Position numbers and translations under genes: made by a program
Assembly: GCA_033875255.1 (NCBI GenBank)
Contig: JAWZSN010000007.1
Span: 62,001-126,000 of the forward strand
Direction: 5' to 3'
Length of the DNA stretch: 64,000 bases
Source of the DNA: Marinimicrococcus sp033875255
GTDB taxonomy: Bacteria > Pseudomonadota > Alphaproteobacteria > Geminicoccales > Geminicoccaceae
Shown here: piece after piece, positions 53,069 through 63,004 of the stretch
Numbering within the stretch: the stretch's first letter is position 1
Layout of the letters: the number at the start of each line of letters is the position of its first letter
Notes under the pieces: generated by a model
What the model was told of the DNA's origin: nothing
Databases searched by the model: none
Seen by the model: the letters and a program-made list of their open reading frames with translations, nothing else

Positions 53069-53142
53069 TGGCTGGGGGACCTGGATTCGAACCAGGACTG
53101 CTCGGTCCAGAGCCGAGAGTTCTACCGTTAAACTATCCCCCA
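53069..53142 (-). tRNA. tRNA-Gln (anticodon CTG)
   Basis: 74 nt including an encoded CCA. The acceptor stem is TGGGGGA/TCCCCCA with discriminator G; the anticodon arm reads TCGG-CTCTGGA-CCGA, giving CTG for CAG codons; the T-loop is GGTTCGAATCC. The gene for the CCA-adding enzyme lies just upstream on the same strand, although this tRNA carries its CCA already. Confidence 0.97.
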
Positions 53143-53195
53143 AGGCCGCCCCGTCGGGGCCGCGACGCCGGAAATATGAGGAGCGGAGCCCAATG

Positions 53196-54443
53196 TCAAC
53201 CCTCGGATCGGGAATTAAGCTCCTCTTCCAGCCAGCGGCGGCAAAGCGCCTCCTCGCCGGGGAAATCGGCGGCCTCCCAGCGGGCCTGCACCCGCTCCAG
53301 GACACGCCCCACCTGCGGCCCGGGGGCAGCGCCCATGGCCAGCACGTCGGCGCCGCGCAGCGGGAAGACCGGCACCTTCCAGTGCCCCAGCCGCTCGAGC
53401 AGCGCCGCCAGCGCCTCGGGATCGCCGCCGGCCTCGGCCCAGGCCAGCCGCACCAGGTCGCGCCACAGCGGCAGTCCGTGCCGCCAGACGAGGCGGCGGT
53501 GCTCCTGCCCGGTCGTATCGGGGCCAGGCAGCGGCAGGGCCAGCAGCGCCTGCAGCCTCAGCCCGTCCTTGCGGGACAGGCGAAGCGCGCCCGCCACCGC
53601 CTCGCCCTGCGGGCCGGCCACGGCCCCGCGCAGCAGGCTCGCCAGCCGGAGGAGCGCGTCGCTGCCATGAGCGCGGTCGACCAGCGCCTCGAAGCGGCCG
53701 ATCGCCGGCTCGGCCGGCAGCACATGCCGCATGACCCCCGTCTCGACCATCAGCCGCAGGCTGCGCGCAGCCCGGGGCGCCACCAGCAGCTTCAAAAGCT
53801 CCTCGCGCACCCGCTCGCCGGAGAGAAAGTCGATGCCGGCGCGCTCGGCCTCGCAGGCGGCGAGCGCTGCCGCATCGACCTCCTCGCCGCCGAAGCGGGC
53901 GAGGAAACGGAAAAAGCGCAGGATGCGCAGCCAGTCCTCGCGGATCCGCCGGCGCGGCTCGCCGACGAAGCGCACCCGCCCCTGGCGCAGGTCGCCAGCC
54001 CCGCCGAACGGGTCGAAGAGGCGGCCGTCGGCATCGCAGCTCATGGCGTTGATGGTGAAGTCGCGCCGCGCCGCGTCCTCGACAAAGTCGCTGCTGTACT
54101 CGACCAGGGCGTGCCTGCCGTCGCAGTCCACGTCGCGCCGCAGGGTGGTGATCTCGTAGCTGTGCTTGCCGACATGGGCGGTCACGGTGCCGTGCTTGAG
54201 CCCGGTCGGAACGACATGCATGCCAACCGCCTCGAGGAGCGCCGTCACCCGCTCGGGCCGCTCCTGGGTGGCGATGTCGAGATCGGCGGCGTCCTTGTCG
54301 GGGTCGAGCAGCGCATCGCGCACGCAGCCGCCCACGAAGCGCGCCTCGCCGCCCTCCGCCGACAGGGCCCGCAGCACCGCATGGCTCTCCGGCGCCCTCA
54401 GCCACTTGGCATGCGCCAGAGGGCGCCCGGCCGAAGCGCTCAT
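53196..54443 (-). CDS. cca: CCA tRNA nucleotidyltransferase
   Basis: 415 residues. Class II nucleotidyltransferase that adds or repairs the tRNA 3' CCA. Signature GGCVRDALLDPDKDAADLDIA contains the GG and the DxD catalytic motif; then RRDFTINAMSCDADG, FDPFGGAGDL, and RILRFFRFLARFG. The C-terminal helical region (~230-415) recognises the tRNA. It is last in the DUF1285-Nudix-DUF6111-cca operon, overlapping the DUF6111 stop by 4 bases, an arrangement common in alphaproteobacteria. Confidence 0.93.
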   Translation of the reverse strand: MSASAGRPLAHAKWLRAPESHAVLRALSAEGGEARFVGGCVRDALLDPDKDAADLDIATQERPERVTALLEAVGMHVVPTGLKHGTVTAHVGKHSYEITTLRRDVDCDGRHALVEYSSDFVEDAARRDFTINAMSCDADGRLFDPFGGAGDLRQGRVRFVGEPRRRIREDWLRILRFFRFLARFGGEEVDAAALAACEAERAGIDFLSGERVREELLKLLVAPRAARSLRLMVETGVMRHVLPAEPAIGRFEALVDRAHGSDALLRLASLLRGAVAGPQGEAVAGALRLSRKDGLRLQALLALPLPGPDTTGQEHRRLVWRHGLPLWRDLVRLAWAEAGGDPEALAALLERLGHWKVPVFPLRGADVLAMGAAPGPQVGRVLERVQARWEAADFPGEEALCRRWLEEELNSRSEG

Positions 54444-54703
54444 TGCGGCTCGCCGAACCGGCCCGGCACCACCACGCCGTCTTCCAGATGCGGCGGCGTG
54501 TAGGGCCGATAGCCGGGCTCGCCGGTTAACAGCGCCAGCGCCACGAAGGACAGCGAGGTGAGCACCAGGCCGATGGCGGTGAGCAGGAACCAGGGAGTGT
54601 CGCGCAGGAACGACTGCCCGCGCTGCATCAGCATGCGGTAGACCAGAAACGCCAGAAAAGGTGCCAAAAAGGCGATCAGCGACTGCACGGCGGCACGTCC
54701 CAT
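54440..54703 (-). CDS. Small membrane protein (DUF6111-like)
   Basis: 87 residues with two hydrophobic helices (~6-24 and 38-60) and a C-terminal tail containing GYRPYTPPHLEDG. Position between the Nudix and cca genes and size match the DUF6111 family of unknown function. It starts 3 bases after the Nudix stop and overlaps cca by 4 bases. Confidence 0.78.
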   Translation of the reverse strand: MGRAAVQSLIAFLAPFLAFLVYRMLMQRGQSFLRDTPWFLLTAIGLVLTSLSFVALALLTGEPGYRPYTPPHLEDGVVVPGRFGEPQ

Positions 54704-54706
54704 TCC

Positions 54707-55327
54707 TCAGCTCCGCAGCAGTCGGGCGAAATTCACCAGGATGCCGGCCGTGGCGCCCCAGATGTAACGGTCCCGGTAGGGCAGCACGAAGAAGTGCCGG
54801 CGCCGTCCGTCGCGCTCGTAGCTGTCGCGCCGGTGGTTGGCGGGATCGAGGGCGAAGGCCAGCGGCAGCTCGAAGACCTCGGCCACCTCGAACGGGTCGG
54901 CTACCAGCTCGACCGGCGGCCTGATCCAGCCCACCACCGGGTGGATCAGAAAGCCGGTCACGGTGCGGTAGGGCTGCAGCCGGCCCAGCAGCTCGACCCG
55001 CGAGGGATCGAGGCCGATCTCCTCCTCGGCCTCGCGCAGGGCGGCGGCCTCCGGTGTTGCGTCGGCCTTCTCGATCCGGCCGCCGGGAAGGCTGATCTGC
55101 CCCGCATGATCGCGCAGATGCGCGGTGCGCTGGGTCAGCAGAAGGCTCGGCCCGCCGGGCTGCGGCAGCAGACCCAGCAGCACGGCCGCCGTCACCAGCC
55201 CGCGCTCGCCCGGCGGATGATCCTGATCGCCCGGTATGTGCGCGCCCGCCTCCGCCAGCGGCCGCGCAAGGCGCTCGCGCATCCAGTCCGGCGAGAGGGG
55301 AGACGGCGGCCGGAGGTCCTCAGGCAT
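54707..55327 (-). CDS. Nudix hydrolase, CoA pyrophosphatase type
   Basis: 206 residues. The UPF0035-like signature LLTQRTAHLRDHAGQISLPG precedes the Nudix helix GGRIEKADATPEAAALREAE, as in NudL/CoA diphosphatases, which split CoA or acyl-CoA to phosphopantetheine and 3',5'-ADP. The Nudix start has Asp for the first acidic position, as is usual in that subgroup. ATG 55327 overlaps the DUF1285 stop. Operon member with cca. Confidence 0.9.
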   Translation of the reverse strand: MPEDLRPPSPLSPDWMRERLARPLAEAGAHIPGDQDHPPGERGLVTAAVLLGLLPQPGGPSLLLTQRTAHLRDHAGQISLPGGRIEKADATPEAAALREAEEEIGLDPSRVELLGRLQPYRTVTGFLIHPVVGWIRPPVELVADPFEVAEVFELPLAFALDPANHRRDSYERDGRRRHFFVLPYRDRYIWGATAGILVNFARLLRS

Positions 55328-55865
55328 CGCTGCCCGGCTCCTCGCCTTCCAGGCGGCCCAGCGCAAAGAAGCTGCCGCCGCTCCATACGCCGAGACAGTC
55401 CGGATCCTGCGGCGCCGGCACCGCCAGCTCGGCCAGCTCGTAGAAGACCGGCTGCAGCAGCCGCGCCTCGAGCTCGCCCCGTACCCGCACATAAGGCACG
55501 CCCTCGCGCATGCGCAGCGGGTGCTCGCCGTCGATCGCGACCTCCTCGCCGAGATTGGTGCGGATCTCGAGAAGCTGCGCCCCGCCCTCGCCCCGGCGCT
55601 CGACAGCCACGCCGGTGAACGCCACGTCCTCGACCTCCACCCGGCAGCGCTCGACCGGCGTGATCAGCCAGTGGACGCCGTCGGCGCCACGGTGCAGAAC
55701 ACCGGCAAACAGCCGGACCAGCGCCGGCCGGCCAATGCGCGAGCCGCGATAGAACCACTCGCCGCGCCGGTCGATACGCATGTCGAGATCGCCGCAACCC
55801 AGCTCGCCGCGCGCCAGCGCTTCGAGAACGGCTTGCGGATCGAAAGGCCTGCGTGCCACGAACAT
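55320..55865 (-). CDS. DUF1285 domain protein
   Basis: 181 residues, no signal or membrane segment. The family core is recognisable: CGDLDMRIDRRGEWFYRGSR, IGRPALVRLFAGVLHR, and YLITP-like HWLITPVERCRVEVED, followed by RTNLGEEVAIDGEHPLRMRE. Function not established. It starts the minus-strand operon; the 129-bp gap to the MoxR gene must hold divergent promoters. Confidence 0.87.
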   Translation of the reverse strand: MFVARRPFDPQAVLEALARGELGCGDLDMRIDRRGEWFYRGSRIGRPALVRLFAGVLHRGADGVHWLITPVERCRVEVEDVAFTGVAVERRGEGGAQLLEIRTNLGEEVAIDGEHPLRMREGVPYVRVRGELEARLLQPVFYELAELAVPAPQDPDCLGVWSGGSFFALGRLEGEEPGSDA

Positions 55866-55994
55866 CCCCCTGAGGCCGAAATGCCGCCGTTCCGGTACCC
55901 GCCCCCTCCGGGGCACCTGCGAAGGCGCTTCCAAGGCCCTATGTAATGGCGCATTGTTTTCGATCCAGCCACCCGCACCGCATGGGAGCAGGGC

Positions 55995-56976
<982 letters not shown>

Positions 56977-56987
<11 letters not shown>

Positions 56988-57885
56988 GCGGCTGGCCCGC
57001 GCCCCGACGCCACGCCATCTGCTGGCACTGCGTCATGAAGCGGAGCGGCTGAGCGAGCGGCTGCCCGGCCTTCTGGTGGAGGCCGAGCGGGTCGCGGCCA
57101 CCGTGGCCCAGGGCGTGCATGGGCGACGGCGCACCGGCCTCGGCGAGACCTTTTGGCAGTTCCGCTCCTACCAGGCCGGCGACGATGCCTCGAGGATCGA
57201 CTGGCGCCAGTCGGCGCGCTCGCGCCACCTCTTCGTGCGCGAGCAGGAATGGGAGGCGGCCGAGAGCGTGTGGCTGTGGTGCGACCTCTCCCGCTCGATG
57301 CAGTTCCGCTCGTCGCGCCGCCTGGTCACCAAGCAGGACCGCACGCTGATCCTGGCCTTCGGTCTTGCGGCCCTTTTGGTGCGCGCCGGCGAGCGGGTGA
57401 GCCTGCTCGGCAGCGGCGAGCGCCCGCATGGCGGCAAGCACGGGCTCAACATGCTCTCGCGCTCGCTGGCCGCCGCGGCCGGCGAGGACAGCCTGCCGCC
57501 CCAGGTACCGCTGCCGCGCTTCGCCCGGCTGGTGCTGCTCTCCGACTTCCTCGAGCCGGTCGAGACGCTGCGCCGCCGCCTTGCGCCCTATATCACCGGC
57601 GGGGCCCGCGCCTGCCTGCTCCAGGTCAACGACCCCGTCGAGGAAAACCTGCCCTATGAGGGGCGGGTACAGTTCGAGGGGCTCGAGCAGGACGGGCAGG
57701 CGCTGATCGGCAATGTGGGCAGCGTCCGCGAGCGCTACCGGGCACGCTTCGCCACGCACCGCGAGGAGCTGGTCCGGCTCGGCGCCAGCCGCGGCTGGCG
57801 CTTTGCCGCGCACCGCACGGATCACGGCGCGGAGAGCGCGCTGCTGACCCTCTACCAGATGCTGGCGCCGCGCACGGTACGCTGA
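56977..57885 (+). CDS. DUF58 domain protein
   Basis: 302 residues, soluble. The DUF58 hallmark RSYQAGDDASRIDWRQSARS (64-83) and HLFVREQEWE follow a helical N-terminus. Related to vWA folds, and almost always paired with a MoxR ATPase. It starts inside the moxR 3' end and is followed 4 bases later by the BatA-like gene. Confidence 0.94.
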
Positions 57886-57889
57886 AGAG

Positions 57890-60637
57890 ATGCTCGACCT
57901 GGGTCTCCTCGCCTTCACCCAGCCCTGGCTGCTCGCCACCGCCCTGGCACTGCCGGCGCTCTGGCTGCTGCTGCGCGTGGTGCCGCCGGCGCCGCGCCGC
58001 CAGGGCTTTCCCGCGTTGCGTCTGCTGCTCCAGCTCCAGAGCAGCCGCCAGACGCCGGCCCGCACGCCGTGGTGGCTGCTGCTGCTCCGCCTCCTGATCG
58101 CCGCCCTGCTGGTCCTCGCCTTCGCCGGCCCCCTCCTCAACCCGGCCCCCCAGCTCGCCGGGCGCGGCCCGCTGCTCCTCGTCGTCGACGACGGCTGGGC
58201 CGCCGCCGCCCGCTGGCAGGAGCGCCTGGCAGCCCTCGACGCGCTGCTCCAACAGGCCGAGCGGGAGGAGCGCGAGGTGCTGATGCTGCGCACCGCACCG
58301 CCGCTTGAGGGCGGTACGGCGCTGGTCCGCACCACCGCCGCCGCGGCGCGCGAGGCGCTGGCGGGCTTCCGCGCCCATCCCTGGCCGGTCGACCGCGCCG
58401 CCGCCCTGGCAGCACTGGAAGAGCTCTCGGGCGAGCTCGTGCCGGTCTGGCTGAGCGACGGGCTCGCCACCGGCGCCGCGTCGCGCGCCGAGGCCGAACA
58501 GCTCGCCACGCGGCTGCGGGAGCTGGGGCCGCTGCGCGTCCTGGCCGAGGCTCCGGGCGAGCTGGCGGCGCTCCTGCTGGAGCCCGACGAGGCCGGCGAC
58601 GCCTTCACCATGCGCGCCATGCGAACCGCGCCCGGCCCCGCCGAGGCGCACGGCTTCCGGGCGCTGGGCCCCGCGGGCGAGGTGCTGGCGAGCGGCTCGC
58701 TGGAGCTGCCCGAAGGCGGGCGCACCGGCAGCGCCGCGCTGGAGCTGCCGCTCGACCTGCGCAACCGCATCGCCCGGCTCGAGCTGGTGCCGCTCTCCGG
58801 GGCCGGCGGCGTGGTGCTGCTGGACGAGCGCTGGCGGCGCCGCACGGTCGGGCTCATGGGCCCGCAGCACGCGGTCGAGGACCAGCCGCTGCTGGCCGAG
58901 CTCTATTATCTGCAAAAGGCCTTCGCCCCCTTCGCCGAGGTGAGGACGGCGCCGCTCGACCTTCTGCTCGCCACCCCCCTCTCGCTCCTCGTGATGACCG
59001 ACACCGGCAGGCTGCCGCCGGCCGAGCGGCAGCGGATCGAGGCGTGGATGGAGGAAGGCGGGGTGGTGCTGCGCTTTGCCGGCCCGCGTCTCGCCGCCAG
59101 CGAGGATGCCCTCGTGCCGGTGCAGCTCCGGGCCGGCGACCGCTCGCTGGGCGGCGCGCTCTCCTGGTCCGAGCCGCTGGCCCTGGCCCCGTTCCCCGCC
59201 GGCAGCCCGTTCGCCGGGCTCGAGCCCAGCCCGGAGGCGCGGGTCAGCCGCCAGGTGCTGGCCCAGCCGGGCCCGGCCCTGCGCGACGCTACCCTTGCCT
59301 CGCTGGCCGACGGCACGCCGATCGTCACGGCGCGGCGTCAGGGCCGCGGCTGGCTGATCCTCGTCCACACCACCGCCAACACCGCCTGGACGACGCTGCC
59401 GCTCTCCGGGCTCTATGTCGACATGCTGCGCCGCGTGCTGGCGCTGGCACCCGGCGCCGGCGGGGCGCGCAAGGGCATGCTGGAGGCCCGCGCGGTGCTC
59501 GACGCGCAGGGCCTGCTGGGCGACCCGCCGCGCCGCCTGCAGCCGGTGCCGGCCTCGGGCTTCGACGGGCTGGTGCCGGCGCCGGCCCACCCGCCGGGCC
59601 TCTACGGGCCGGTCCGCGCGAGCCGGGAGGAGGAGAGCGGGCAGGCCCGCGTGGCGCTGAACCTCCAGGCCGGGATCGACGAGCTGATCCCGCTGGCGAC
59701 GGAAGCCTTCGGCGTGGCGCCGGAGCGCTACACCCGCGCCCGCGAGCTCGATCTCGCGCCATGGCTTCTGCTGGCGGCCTTCATCCTGGCGCTGCTCGAC
59801 CTGGTGCTGGGCTATCTTTTGCGCGGGCTCGTGCCGCGGCTCGGACGGGCGGCTGCCGCCGTGGCGCTGGCGGTGCTGCCGGGGCTGGCCGTGCCGGGAC
59901 TGGCGCAGGCCCAGGAGACCGCCGACACGGCGCTCGCCAACGAGACGCGGCTCGCCTATGTGCGCACCGGCCTCGCCCGGGTCGACGAGCTCAGCCACGC
60001 CGGCCTGGTGGGCCTCGGCCGGGTGCTCGGCATGCGCAGCTCGGTCGATACCGGCGAGCCCGTGCCGGTCGACCCGGCAGCCGACGAGCTGGCGCTCTTC
60101 CCGCTGCTCTACTGGCCGGTGCCGGCCGAGCATCCGAACCTCGCCGAGGGCGCCCTCGAGCGGGTCGACCGCTATCTCAGGAACGGCGGGATGATCCTCT
60201 TCGACACCGGCGACGCAAGCAGCCTGCTGCCCGGCCAGCAGGGCGGCGGGCCGGGCGAGCAGCGGCTGGCGGCGCTTCTCGAGGGCCTCGACCTGCCGCC
60301 GCTCCTGCCGGTGCCGCCCGATCATGTGCTGACCCGCTCCTTCTACCTCCTGCAGGAGTTCCCCGGCCGCTGGACCGGCCAGCCGGTGTGGATCGACCAG
60401 GTCCCGCCCTCGATCAATGACGGGGTCTCGAGCGTCATCATCGGTGCCCACGACTGGGCCGCCGCGTGGGCCGAGGACGAGTACGGGCGCAGCCTGCTGC
60501 CGGTGGTGCCGGGCGGCGAGCGGCAGCGCGAGACCGCAAGGCGCTTTGGCGTCAATCTCGTGATGTACGCGCTCACCGGCAACTACAAGACCGACCAGGT
60601 GCACGTCCCGGCCCTTCTGGAGCGCCTCGGCCAATGA
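57890..60637 (+). CDS. BatA-like N-terminal/DUF4159 membrane protein
   Basis: 915 residues. N-terminal BatA-type membrane segment (~10-80: FTQPWLLATALALPALWLL and RTPWWLLLLRLLIAALLVL), then a vWA-like region whose MIDAS is degenerate (VVDDGWAAA), a helix pair near 625-650, an Ala-rich stretch, and a C-terminal DUF4159 domain (~680-905: NETRLAYVRTG, FPLLYWPVP, YLRNGGMILFDTGD). Probably part of an envelope or stress-related assembly with MoxR and DUF58. It overlaps the next gene by 4 bases. Confidence 0.93.
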   Translation: MLDLGLLAFTQPWLLATALALPALWLLLRVVPPAPRRQGFPALRLLLQLQSSRQTPARTPWWLLLLRLLIAALLVLAFAGPLLNPAPQLAGRGPLLLVVDDGWAAAARWQERLAALDALLQQAEREEREVLMLRTAPPLEGGTALVRTTAAAAREALAGFRAHPWPVDRAAALAALEELSGELVPVWLSDGLATGAASRAEAEQLATRLRELGPLRVLAEAPGELAALLLEPDEAGDAFTMRAMRTAPGPAEAHGFRALGPAGEVLASGSLELPEGGRTGSAALELPLDLRNRIARLELVPLSGAGGVVLLDERWRRRTVGLMGPQHAVEDQPLLAELYYLQKAFAPFAEVRTAPLDLLLATPLSLLVMTDTGRLPPAERQRIEAWMEEGGVVLRFAGPRLAASEDALVPVQLRAGDRSLGGALSWSEPLALAPFPAGSPFAGLEPSPEARVSRQVLAQPGPALRDATLASLADGTPIVTARRQGRGWLILVHTTANTAWTTLPLSGLYVDMLRRVLALAPGAGGARKGMLEARAVLDAQGLLGDPPRRLQPVPASGFDGLVPAPAHPPGLYGPVRASREEESGQARVALNLQAGIDELIPLATEAFGVAPERYTRARELDLAPWLLLAAFILALLDLVLGYLLRGLVPRLGRAAAAVALAVLPGLAVPGLAQAQETADTALANETRLAYVRTGLARVDELSHAGLVGLGRVLGMRSSVDTGEPVPVDPAADELALFPLLYWPVPAEHPNLAEGALERVDRYLRNGGMILFDTGDASSLLPGQQGGGPGEQRLAALLEGLDLPPLLPVPPDHVLTRSFYLLQEFPGRWTGQPVWIDQVPPSINDGVSSVIIGAHDWAAAWAEDEYGRSLLPVVPGGERQRETARRFGVNLVMYALTGNYKTDQVHVPALLERLGQ

Positions 60638-62688
60638 CCAGCGGCTTCAGCCTCCTCCTCGCCCCGCATCTGCCCTGGGAGGCGCTGGCGGGTCTCGCTC
60701 TGCTGGCCCTGCTGCTGGTGGGCTGGGGACTCGTCGTGCGTGCCCGGGGCGCCCTCCTGCGCCTGCTGTTCGCGGCCCTGCTGCTGGGGGCGCTCGCCAA
60801 CCCGGTGCTACGCCAGGAGGAGCGCCAGCCGCTCGACGACGTGGTGGTCCTGCTGGCCGACCGCTCGCCCAGCCAGGAGCTCGAGGAGCGGCCGGAGCGC
60901 ACCGCCGCCGCCCTTGCCGGCATGCGCGAGCGGCTGGCCGGCCAGCCGCATCTTCAGGTCCGCGAGGTGGAGGTGCGCGGCGCGAGCGACGGCACCCAGC
61001 TCTTCGAGCGGCTGGAGAGTGCCCTGGGCGAGATCGACCGCGACAGGCTGGCCGGCATCGTCGCCGTCACCGACGGCGCGATCCACGACGCGCCTTCAGC
61101 CGCCCCCGGCTTCACCGCACCGCTGCACGTCCTGCTCACCGGCCGCCCCGACGAGGTCGACCGGCGCCTCGTGGTCGAGCAGGCGCCGAGCTTCGCCATG
61201 GTGGGCGAGCCGCAGAGCCTCGTGGTCCGGGTCGTCGAGCAGCCCGAGAGCGATGGAGCCGGCGCGGTGCGCCTGGCGCTGCGCCAGGACGGGCGCATCA
61301 TCCGCGAGGCGGTGGTGGCGCCCGGCCAGACGCTGAGCCTGCCCTTCACCCTGGAAAAACCCGGACGCACGGTGATGGAGCTGGAGGCGGCGGCGCGCGA
61401 GGGCGAGCTGACGACGCTCAACAACCGTACCACCGTCGAGGTCACCGGGGTGCGCGACCGGCTCAGGGTGCTGCTGGTCTCGGGCCAGCCCTATCCGGGC
61501 CTTCGGGTCTGGCGCAACCTGCTCAAGGCCGATCCCGCCGTGGATCTCGTCCACTTCACCATCTTGCGCCCGCCGGAAAAGCAGGACGGCACGCCGATCC
61601 GCGAGCTGGCGCTGATCGCTTTCCCCTCGCGCGAGCTCTTCGAGGTGAAGCTCGACGAGTTCGACCTCGTCATCTTCGACCGCTACAACCGCCGCGGCCT
61701 GCTGCCCTTGCCCTATCTGGAGAACGTCGCCGCCTACGTGGAGCGCGGCGGCGCGCTGCTCGAGGCGGCCGGCCCCGAGTTCGCCAGCCCCACCAGCCTC
61801 TTTCGCACGCCGCTCGCCCGGGTGCTGCCCGGCCGCCCGTCGGGCGAGGTGCTGGAGCGGCCCTACACGCCGGCGGTGACCGCGCTGGGCCGCCGCCATC
61901 CGGTGACGAGCGGGCTCGCCGAGGATCCGGCCGAGCCCGGCTGGGGCCGCTGGTTCCGCCAGATCGACGTGGAGGCGACCGACGCCCAGGTGCTCATGAC
62001 CGGCGTCGCCGACCGCCCCCTCCTGCTCCTCGACGAGGCCGGCCAGGGCCGGGTGGCCCAGCTTCTCTCCGACCATGCCTGGCTGTGGGCCCGCGGCTAT
62101 GAGGAGGGTGGCCCGCAGGCGGCCTTGCTGCGGCGGCTGGTGCACTGGCTGATGAAAGAGCCCGAGCTCGAGGCCGAGGCCCTCTCGGCGGCGCCCGACG
62201 GCGAGGGAATCGCCATTACCCGCCGGACACTGGGCGAGGAGCCGGTGACCCTCACCGTCACCCGCCCGGATGGCACCGGCACCGAGCTGCGCGCCGAGCC
62301 CGACGCCGAGGGCATCGCCCGCACCGCCATCCCCGCCGAGCAGGACGGGCTCTACCGCATCACCGACGGCACCCGCACCGCCTACGCCACGCCGCGCCCC
62401 GTCCCCTCGGCCGAGCTCGCCGACATGCGCGCCACCCCGGCCCCGCTCGGCCCCGCCGTGGAAGCCGCCGGCGGCTCCACCCGCTGGCTCGCCGAGGACG
62501 GCCTGCCCGAGCTGCGCCGCGTCGCCCCCGACCGCCGCCGCCACGGCCGCGGCTGGATCGGCCTCGTCGAGAACCGCGCCTACACCGTCACCGGCGCCAC
62601 CGAAACCGCCCTCCTCCCCGCCTGGCTCGCCCTGACGCTCCTCCTGGCGACGGCGGCGACGGCCTGGTGGCGCGAGGGGCGGACGTAG
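60634..62688 (+). CDS. Large membrane protein with glutamine amidotransferase-like domain
   Basis: 684 residues. Two N-terminal helices (~15-55), a vWA-like region (VVVLLADRSPSQE, IVAVTDGAIHDAP), an Ig-like beta segment, a class I GATase-like fold (~290-440: LRVLLVSGQPYPGLRVWRNL, YNRRGLLPLPYLENVAAYVE, RGGALLEAAGPEFAS) without a visible catalytic Cys, and a C-terminal helix. It is the last gene of the MoxR block. Its ATG overlaps the previous stop. Function unknown; the combination is typical of alphaproteobacteria. Confidence 0.9.
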   Translation: MTSGFSLLLAPHLPWEALAGLALLALLLVGWGLVVRARGALLRLLFAALLLGALANPVLRQEERQPLDDVVVLLADRSPSQELEERPERTAAALAGMRERLAGQPHLQVREVEVRGASDGTQLFERLESALGEIDRDRLAGIVAVTDGAIHDAPSAAPGFTAPLHVLLTGRPDEVDRRLVVEQAPSFAMVGEPQSLVVRVVEQPESDGAGAVRLALRQDGRIIREAVVAPGQTLSLPFTLEKPGRTVMELEAAAREGELTTLNNRTTVEVTGVRDRLRVLLVSGQPYPGLRVWRNLLKADPAVDLVHFTILRPPEKQDGTPIRELALIAFPSRELFEVKLDEFDLVIFDRYNRRGLLPLPYLENVAAYVERGGALLEAAGPEFASPTSLFRTPLARVLPGRPSGEVLERPYTPAVTALGRRHPVTSGLAEDPAEPGWGRWFRQIDVEATDAQVLMTGVADRPLLLLDEAGQGRVAQLLSDHAWLWARGYEEGGPQAALLRRLVHWLMKEPELEAEALSAAPDGEGIAITRRTLGEEPVTLTVTRPDGTGTELRAEPDAEGIARTAIPAEQDGLYRITDGTRTAYATPRPVPSAELADMRATPAPLGPAVEAAGGSTRWLAEDGLPELRRVAPDRRRHGRGWIGLVENRAYTVTGATETALLPAWLALTLLLATAATAWWREGRT

Positions 62689-63004
62689 GGGACGGCGGTG
62701 CGGGCGGGCGGCGATGGCGGTGTGCGAGGCGCTGCGCGCAGCTTTATTTTCCTTCTTTCTGTCAATTGCAAGAGGCTGCCCGCTGGATCGACTCCAACCT
62801 CTATGGACCCGGGCGCCGTCACCAACTTAATGTTCGCTGCGTGCGCCTAATCATTCGGTGATGTCACAGGAAGAAACTCGCTTCCGGCAGCGGACAGTTC
62901 AAAATACCTAGCGGCGTGCAGCCTTTTTCCCGTACACTTCCATGCGACCATCCAGATAATGTGCACGCCTTGGCGAGCAAATAGACCACAAGCGGAGTGC
63001 TAAC
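62689..63004. other. 316-bp gap with a drop in GC content
   Basis: Starts GC-rich and contains a terminator at 62731-62750, then turns clearly A+T-richer and holds no supported gene. The -10 and RBS of the edge gene lie at its right end (GCGGAG before TTG 63005). No insertion sequence end or direct repeat is evident. Confidence 0.6.
62731..62750 (+). terminator. Terminator at the end of the MoxR block
   Basis: Palindromic GCTGCGCGCAGC followed by TTTATTTT, 43 bases past the stop. The longer GCGCTGCGCGCAGC is close to the BIME-like repeat at 38394. Confidence 0.5.

Noticed and set aside
53069..53142. tRNA-Gln as attachment site of a genomic island
   Set aside because: No integrase gene and no direct repeat of the tRNA 3' end in the window; flanking genes have host-like composition.
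57626..60634. 1002-residue minus-strand ORF
   Set aside because: Antisense of the BatA-like/DUF4159 gene; low complexity and no family motif.
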